This document shows, piece after piece, positions 60,405 through 64,000 of a DNA stretch of 64,000 nt. Numbering within the stretch: the first letter of the stretch is position 1; each line of letters starts with the position of its first letter. A program made the translations under genes and the position numbers. The notes under the pieces were generated by a model. That model saw only the letters and a program-made list of their open reading frames with translations, was not told the DNA's origin and searched no databases. The stretch covers positions 3,162,001 through 3,226,000 of the forward strand of contig NZ_CP092431.1 of the NCBI RefSeq assembly GCF_022385335.1, written 5' to 3'. The DNA is from Streptomyces deccanensis. GTDB lineage: Bacteria > Actinomycetota > Actinomycetes > Streptomycetales > Streptomycetaceae.

Positions 60405-61382
60405 ATGCGCCGTACCGCCTCACCGTTCTCACTGGTCCTGCTGGGTCTCGGCACCTTCCTGCTGGTGCTCGCGCCGCTGCTCGCGTGGTACGTGGAGCCA
60501 CGGGCCGCCGTGAATCCCATCGACATCGACACGACCGCCGTCTACACCGGCACGGGCAGCGTGTTCGACGTGGAGCAGGTGAAGACCGTGCCGGACCAGA
60601 AGATCACCGTGACCCAGCGGGTGCGCGGCAATGTGGCCGAAAGTGAGCGCAGCGGGGCCGCGGTGTGGGACGTGATCACCTCGGTGGACACCGACGAGTC
60701 GCTGCCTGCGGCCGACCCGCACGACGCGCTGGACTTCACCCCGCACCGCTGGGTCAGCGACCGGAAGACCAACCGGCCGGTGCACTGCTGCGACGAGAAG
60801 CCGTACATCGAGGGCGAGGCGTACCTGAAGTTCCCCTTCGACGTGCAGAAGCGCTCCTACCGCTGGTGGGACAACACGCTCGGCGCGACGGTGACGCTCC
60901 ACTACGAGGGCCGGAAGAAGATCCGGGGCTACGAGGGACTGCGCTTCACCGCGAAGGTTCCGGCCACCCAGACCGGTACGCGGCTCGTGCCCGGCGCGCT
61001 CGTCGACGAGCCGAGCCGGCCGCAGGTGCTCGCCGAGGAGTGGTACGCCAACCACGGTCTCGAACTGGTCGTGGACCAGAGCACGGGACGGGTGCTCTAC
61101 GCGCAGACCGGGCCGCGCCGCACCCTGCGGGCCCCCGGCGGCGACGAGGACGCGGCGGTGCTGCTCGACAGCGAGAAGCTCGCGTTCACCCCGGCGACGC
61201 AGAAGTTCGCGGTGGACCAGGCGGAGAAGGACAGCGGACTGCTGCGACTGGTGGGGCAGACGGTGCCGATCGGTAGCGCTGTGGCCGGGTTCGTCCTCGC
61301 CGCCGTGGGCGCCGCTTTGGTCGTGCGTGGCAGGCGGCGCCCCGATACGCCCGAGTCCTCCCAGGCTCCGATCACGATGTGA
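60405..61382 (+). CDS. DUF3068 family membrane protein
   Basis: A 325-aa protein with a transmembrane helix at each end (SLVLLGLGTFLLVLAPLLAW and AVAGFVLAAVGAALVV) around a large extracytoplasmic domain. This layout and segments such as YTGTGSVFDVEQVKTVPDQ are typical of DUF3068 (PorA-like, Pfam). Role unknown. ATG 60405 follows TGGAG. It precedes glycosyltransferase, methyltransferase and arabinofuranosyltransferase genes, so a part in cell-envelope glycan or lipid biology is likely. The 251-nt region before it shows no clear motif. Confidence 0.88.
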   Translation: MRRTASPFSLVLLGLGTFLLVLAPLLAWYVEPRAAVNPIDIDTTAVYTGTGSVFDVEQVKTVPDQKITVTQRVRGNVAESERSGAAVWDVITSVDTDESLPAADPHDALDFTPHRWVSDRKTNRPVHCCDEKPYIEGEAYLKFPFDVQKRSYRWWDNTLGATVTLHYEGRKKIRGYEGLRFTAKVPATQTGTRLVPGALVDEPSRPQVLAEEWYANHGLELVVDQSTGRVLYAQTGPRRTLRAPGGDEDAAVLLDSEKLAFTPATQKFAVDQAEKDSGLLRLVGQTVPIGSAVAGFVLAAVGAALVVRGRRRPDTPESSQAPITM

Positions 61383-61656
61383 CAGGGCGTCAGTTCAATA
61401 AACCCCGGAAATTGTCACGCCGGTGAGTAGCAGCTTCGTACCGCTCGGCGAAAACTGTCCACCCCACCCGAGCACAGCCCACCCACACCTCGCCCACAAG
61501 AGCCCACCGGAACACCGGAACACCGAAGAACCGGAAGCCCTGAGAAACCGAAGGAACCAACAGACCCATCCGGACCCCCCTCCCACCGGAACATCCCCCA
61601 CAGCGAACGTCCTTCTCCCCGCTGAGTTCCGCACCCCGAGACGAGTTGGAGCACCC

Positions 61657-62808
61657 ATGCCCCAGCACGTGCCGTTCTCGCTGGTCGAGGTGTTTCCGCG
61701 CCTGGACCAGCACCGTTCGGCAGGCCCCCCACAGCCGCGCCGGATCGTCTTCCTCGCCCGTCGTGACCTCGGTAATCCGGCGGCGGGGGGCTCCGAGCTC
61801 CTCGTCGACCGGCTCGCCGACGGACTGACCGAACTCGGCCACCAGGTCACCCTGGTGTGCGGCGGCCCCGCGGCCTACCGCGACTACCGGGTCGTCTCCG
61901 CCGGCGGCGACCTGAGCCACCATCTGCGCGCCAAGTCGACCTTCGCCCGTCAGGTCGGCGACTGCGACCTCCTCGTCGAGGTCTGCAACGGCATGCCCTA
62001 CCTCGCGCCGCTCTGGCACCACGGTCCGACGATGTGCCTGGTCAACCATGTGCACACGGATCTGTGGAAGCAGCGGTTCGGCGGCCCGCTGGCACCGGCC
62101 GCACGACTCGGCCGAAGACTCGAACACTGGTCCCTGACGGCCGCGCAACGCCGGAACCTGCTCGTCGCCGTCTCCTCGTCCACGGCCACCGCGCTCCGCT
62201 CGATCGGCGTGGACCGGGAGCGGATACGGGTCGTGCACAACGGCGTCGAGGAACCCGGGCCGCGTGCCGACCGGTCCTCCGAGCCACTGTTCGTGGCGGT
62301 GGGCAGGCTGGTCGAGTACAAGCGGATCGATCTGCTGCTGCGGCTCTGGGAACGGGTGCGGCCGGTCACGGGCGGACGGCTCGTGATCGTCGGCGACGGG
62401 CCCGAGCGGGCCCGGTTGGAGGCGATGGCCGGAGCCGGTGTCGAGTTCGCCGGGCACGTCTCCGAGGAGGAGAAGCACCGGCTGCTGTGCGCGGCCTGGC
62501 TGCTGCTGCATCCGTCCTCGGTGGAGGGGTGGGGGCTGGTCGTCACGGAGGCCGCCGTACGCGAGACCCCCTCGGTCGCCTTCGACGTGCCCGGGCTGCG
62601 GGACTCCGTGGTCGACGGGGAGACCGGGGTGCTCGCCCGGGGGGAGTCGTCGTTCGCGGCGGCCTGGTGCGCGCTGGCGTTGTCGACCGATCGGCGGGTG
62701 CTGATGGGGAAGGCGGCGCGGGAGCGGGCCGCGCATTACCGATGGGGGCACACGGTTCGGCAGTTCCGGGCGGTGGCTGCGGAGGCGGTGCGGGGTTGGA
62801 CGCCGTGA
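61657..62808 (+). CDS. family 4 glycosyltransferase
   Basis: A 383-aa GT-B fold retaining glycosyltransferase. Donor-domain motifs: RIRVVHNGVEEPG, FVAVGRLVEYKRIDLLLRLW, LVIVGDGPERARLE, and HPSSVEGWGLVVTEAA with the EX7E motif. The N-terminal acceptor domain includes GGSELLVDRLADGL and VNHVHTDLWKQRF. ATG 61657 follows TTGGAG. The stop overlaps a GTG of the methyltransferase gene by 3 of 4 nt (GTGA). Acceptor and donor are unknown; with DUF3068 and an AftD-like enzyme it suggests envelope glycan synthesis. The 274-nt gap upstream has short ACCGGAAC repeats only. Confidence 0.9.
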   Translation: MPQHVPFSLVEVFPRLDQHRSAGPPQPRRIVFLARRDLGNPAAGGSELLVDRLADGLTELGHQVTLVCGGPAAYRDYRVVSAGGDLSHHLRAKSTFARQVGDCDLLVEVCNGMPYLAPLWHHGPTMCLVNHVHTDLWKQRFGGPLAPAARLGRRLEHWSLTAAQRRNLLVAVSSSTATALRSIGVDRERIRVVHNGVEEPGPRADRSSEPLFVAVGRLVEYKRIDLLLRLWERVRPVTGGRLVIVGDGPERARLEAMAGAGVEFAGHVSEEEKHRLLCAAWLLLHPSSVEGWGLVVTEAAVRETPSVAFDVPGLRDSVVDGETGVLARGESSFAAAWCALALSTDRRVLMGKAARERAAHYRWGHTVRQFRAVAAEAVRGWTP

Positions 62809-63641
62809 GCGCGAAAGGGGGTGCCACCCGGGTGCGTTGGCGGGTGCGGGTGCGTCGTGGCTTGTCGCGCAGTTCCCCGCGCCCCTATCGGGGCGCGGCA
62901 GTCGACGCTCGTTTGAAGGATCCCTCTTTTCGGCGCTCCCTCACCCTCTTCCGGGCCTTCATGCGGGAGCAGGACGATCCCGAGTACTGCTACTCCCTGC
63001 TCGCCCGGGATGCCGTCGACCAGGTCGAGGCGTACCGGGGCGGGCCCGTCGACGGGCTGACCGTCGTCGATGTCGGCGGCGGGAGCGGGTACTTCACCGA
63101 GGAGTTCCGGCGGCGCGGGGCGCAGGCCTATCTCTTCGAGCCGGATCTGCGGGAGTTGGGGACGAAGCCGCCGGACGGGGCCGTCGTCGCCGACGGGTAT
63201 CTGCTGCCGCTGGCCGACGGGGTCGCGGACGTCACCTTCACCTCCAACGTGCTGGAGCACGTCGCCGATCCGCCGACCTTCATCAGTGAGCTGGTCCGGG
63301 TCACCCGGCCCGGCGGGCTGATCTACGTCTCGTTCACGAACTGGCTGTCCCCGTGGGGCGGTCACGAGTGGGCGCCCTGGCACTACCTGGGGGCGGAGCG
63401 GGCGCGGGCCCGCTATCGGCGCCGTACGGGTAAGGACGCCAAGCACACCCTCGGCGAGAACCTCTTCGCCGTGCACATCGGACGCACTCTGCGGCAGGTG
63501 CGCGACCGGGACGACGTGACGGTCGTGTCGGCGCGCTCCCGCTACTGGCCGTTCCTCGCGGAGACCGTCGTGAAGGCGCCGGGCCTGCGTGAGTTCGCCA
63601 CCTGGAACCTCCTCCTCATCCTCCGGCGGTGTCCACCATGA
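62805..63641 (+). CDS. class I SAM-dependent methyltransferase with repeat-derived N-terminus
   Basis: 278 aa if started at GTG 62805, which overlaps the glycosyltransferase stop. The SAM motifs are VVDVGGGSGYFTEE (motif I), LFEPDLRE (acidic), DVTFTSNVLEHVADP (motif IV) and LVRVTRPGGLIYVSF. The first ~26 codons are a translated dispersed repeat (RRGLSRSSPRPYRG), and recognisable protein begins at VDARLKDPSFRRSL. A TTG at 62911 could be the functional start instead. The stop overlaps the next ATG by 4 nt. Methyl acceptor is probably a glycan or glycolipid. Confidence 0.85.
   Translation: MSAKGGATRVRWRVRVRRGLSRSSPRPYRGAAVDARLKDPSFRRSLTLFRAFMREQDDPEYCYSLLARDAVDQVEAYRGGPVDGLTVVDVGGGSGYFTEEFRRRGAQAYLFEPDLRELGTKPPDGAVVADGYLLPLADGVADVTFTSNVLEHVADPPTFISELVRVTRPGGLIYVSFTNWLSPWGGHEWAPWHYLGAERARARYRRRTGKDAKHTLGENLFAVHIGRTLRQVRDRDDVTVVSARSRYWPFLAETVVKAPGLREFATWNLLLILRRCPP
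62844..62902 (+). repeat. dispersed repeat, copy 5, inside the methyltransferase 5' end
   Basis: GTGCGGGT (62844) and the conserved core (20-mer 62867-62886), followed by GGGGCGC pairing with the core's GCGCCCC. Unlike the other copies, it lies within a reading frame between coupled genes. Confidence 0.85.
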
Positions 63642-64000
63642 CGAGCACGGTCCAGGCTCCACCTCCCGCGCCGGTACGGCCGCCGGGCACGACCGAGGGA
63701 CCCCCCGAGGGCCCTCGGTCGCGGCGCTGGCTGCTGGGGTTCTGGGCCGTGGTGTTCGTGCTGCTGGTCGCGGCGCAGCCGGGGCGGCAGACCTTCGACA
63801 CCAAGCTCGGGGTCACCACCGATCCCTGGCAGTTCGTCTCCGACCTCGGCCAGCTGTGGCACGACCGGGGCGGGTTCGGCGGCATCGCGGACCAGTACGT
63901 CGGCTACCTGTGGCCGATGCTGCCGTACTACGGGCTGACCGATCTGGTCGCGCTGCCGGTGTGGCTGGCGGAACGGCTGTGGCTGTCGCTGATCGTGTCG
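63638..64000 (+). CDS. AftD-like alpha-(1->3)-arabinofuranosyltransferase, 5' part (runs off the right edge)
   Basis: The first 121 codons of what is normally a protein of over 1,000 aa. After a Pro-rich N-terminus comes a transmembrane helix (RRWLLGFWAVVFVLLVAA) and QPGRQTFDTKLGVTTDPW. I recognise that as the start of the DUF3367/AftD family, polyprenyl-phosphate-arabinose-dependent GT-C enzymes. ATG 63638 overlaps the methyltransferase stop. AftD builds arabinan in mycobacteria; Streptomyces lacks arabinogalactan, so the acceptor here is an open question. Confidence 0.82.
   Translation, partial: MTSTVQAPPPAPVRPPGTTEGPPEGPRSRRWLLGFWAVVFVLLVAAQPGRQTFDTKLGVTTDPWQFVSDLGQLWHDRGGFGGIADQYVGYLWPMLPYYGLTDLVALPVWLAERLWLSLIVS

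Overview
The window is high-GC actinobacterial DNA and almost certainly comes from a Streptomyces chromosome. Supporting signs are the strong GC bias at third codon positions, frequent GTG starts, 4-nt ATGA/GTGA gene overlaps, dense LacI/TetR/IclR/PucR/Rrf2/MarR regulators, a SCO2400-family zinc-ribbon protein, a DUF3145 gene and Tat signal peptides. No rRNA, tRNA, CRISPR array, replication origin or prophage structural gene was seen.

Layout. 0-15.8 kb: edge of a DUF3145 gene, a GDSL lipoprotein, an aldose 1-epimerase, a GH3 beta-glucosidase divergent from a TetR regulator, a secreted pyroglutamyl-peptidase-like protein lacking the catalytic Cys, an EI24 membrane protein, an SGNH esterase, a second TetR gene, a secreted M14 carboxypeptidase, a class-C-type serine hydrolase, and an MDR reductase divergent from a MarR gene. 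15.8-20.1 kb: an uncharacterised cassette (membrane protein, small beta-rich protein, leaderless metzincin). 20.1-36.3 kb: a sugar block with a LacI regulator, a Tat-lipoprotein sugar receptor and an ABC transporter on the minus strand. On the plus strand are an enolase-superfamily sugar-acid dehydratase, a zinc sugar dehydrogenase, an unassigned U32-like TIM-barrel protein, a ChvE-GguA-GguB-type transporter and a second aldose epimerase. 36.4-42.1 kb: a PLP aminotransferase with a long Pro/Ala tail, an RTX-repeat secreted protein, an orphan solute-binding lipoprotein and an APH-like kinase. 42.1-50.5 kb is accessory in character: a solo tnpB element next to an SDR remnant, a frameshifted intradiol dioxygenase, an anti-sigma-type ATPase, a three-gene operon of tiny proteins divergent from an HTH-TPR regulator, a GNAT, and a second APH-like kinase. 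50.5-60.2 kb: TauE/SafE with Rrf2, a GH51 arabinofuranosidase, a tightly overlapped HTH/ImmA-IrrE/MAB_1171c-type operon, IclR with an SMP-30 lactonase, and a PucR regulator with a DUF2613 miniprotein. 60.4-64 kb: DUF3068, GT4, methyltransferase and an AftD-like arabinofuranosyltransferase.

How the genes fit together. The glycosidases (GH3, GH51), two mutarotases and two CUT2-type sugar transporters point to plant or microbial polysaccharide use. The dehydrogenase (28.9 kb), the SMP-30 lactonase (56.7 kb) and the enolase-type dehydratase (27.8 kb) would form an oxidative, non-phosphorylating sugar route. The 12-mer GAAATTTCGAAC occurs exactly, just downstream of plausible promoters, in front of both the dehydratase operon and the iclR-lactonase operon. 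Near matches precede the LacI-linked sugar receptor and the U32-like gene. This suggests one regulon spread over 33 kb.

Other notable structures are six copies of a palindromic intergenic repeat carrying GCGCAGTTCCCCGCGCC. One copy apparently lies inside the 5' end of a methyltransferase gene. Several short tandem repeats sit on or next to stop codons.
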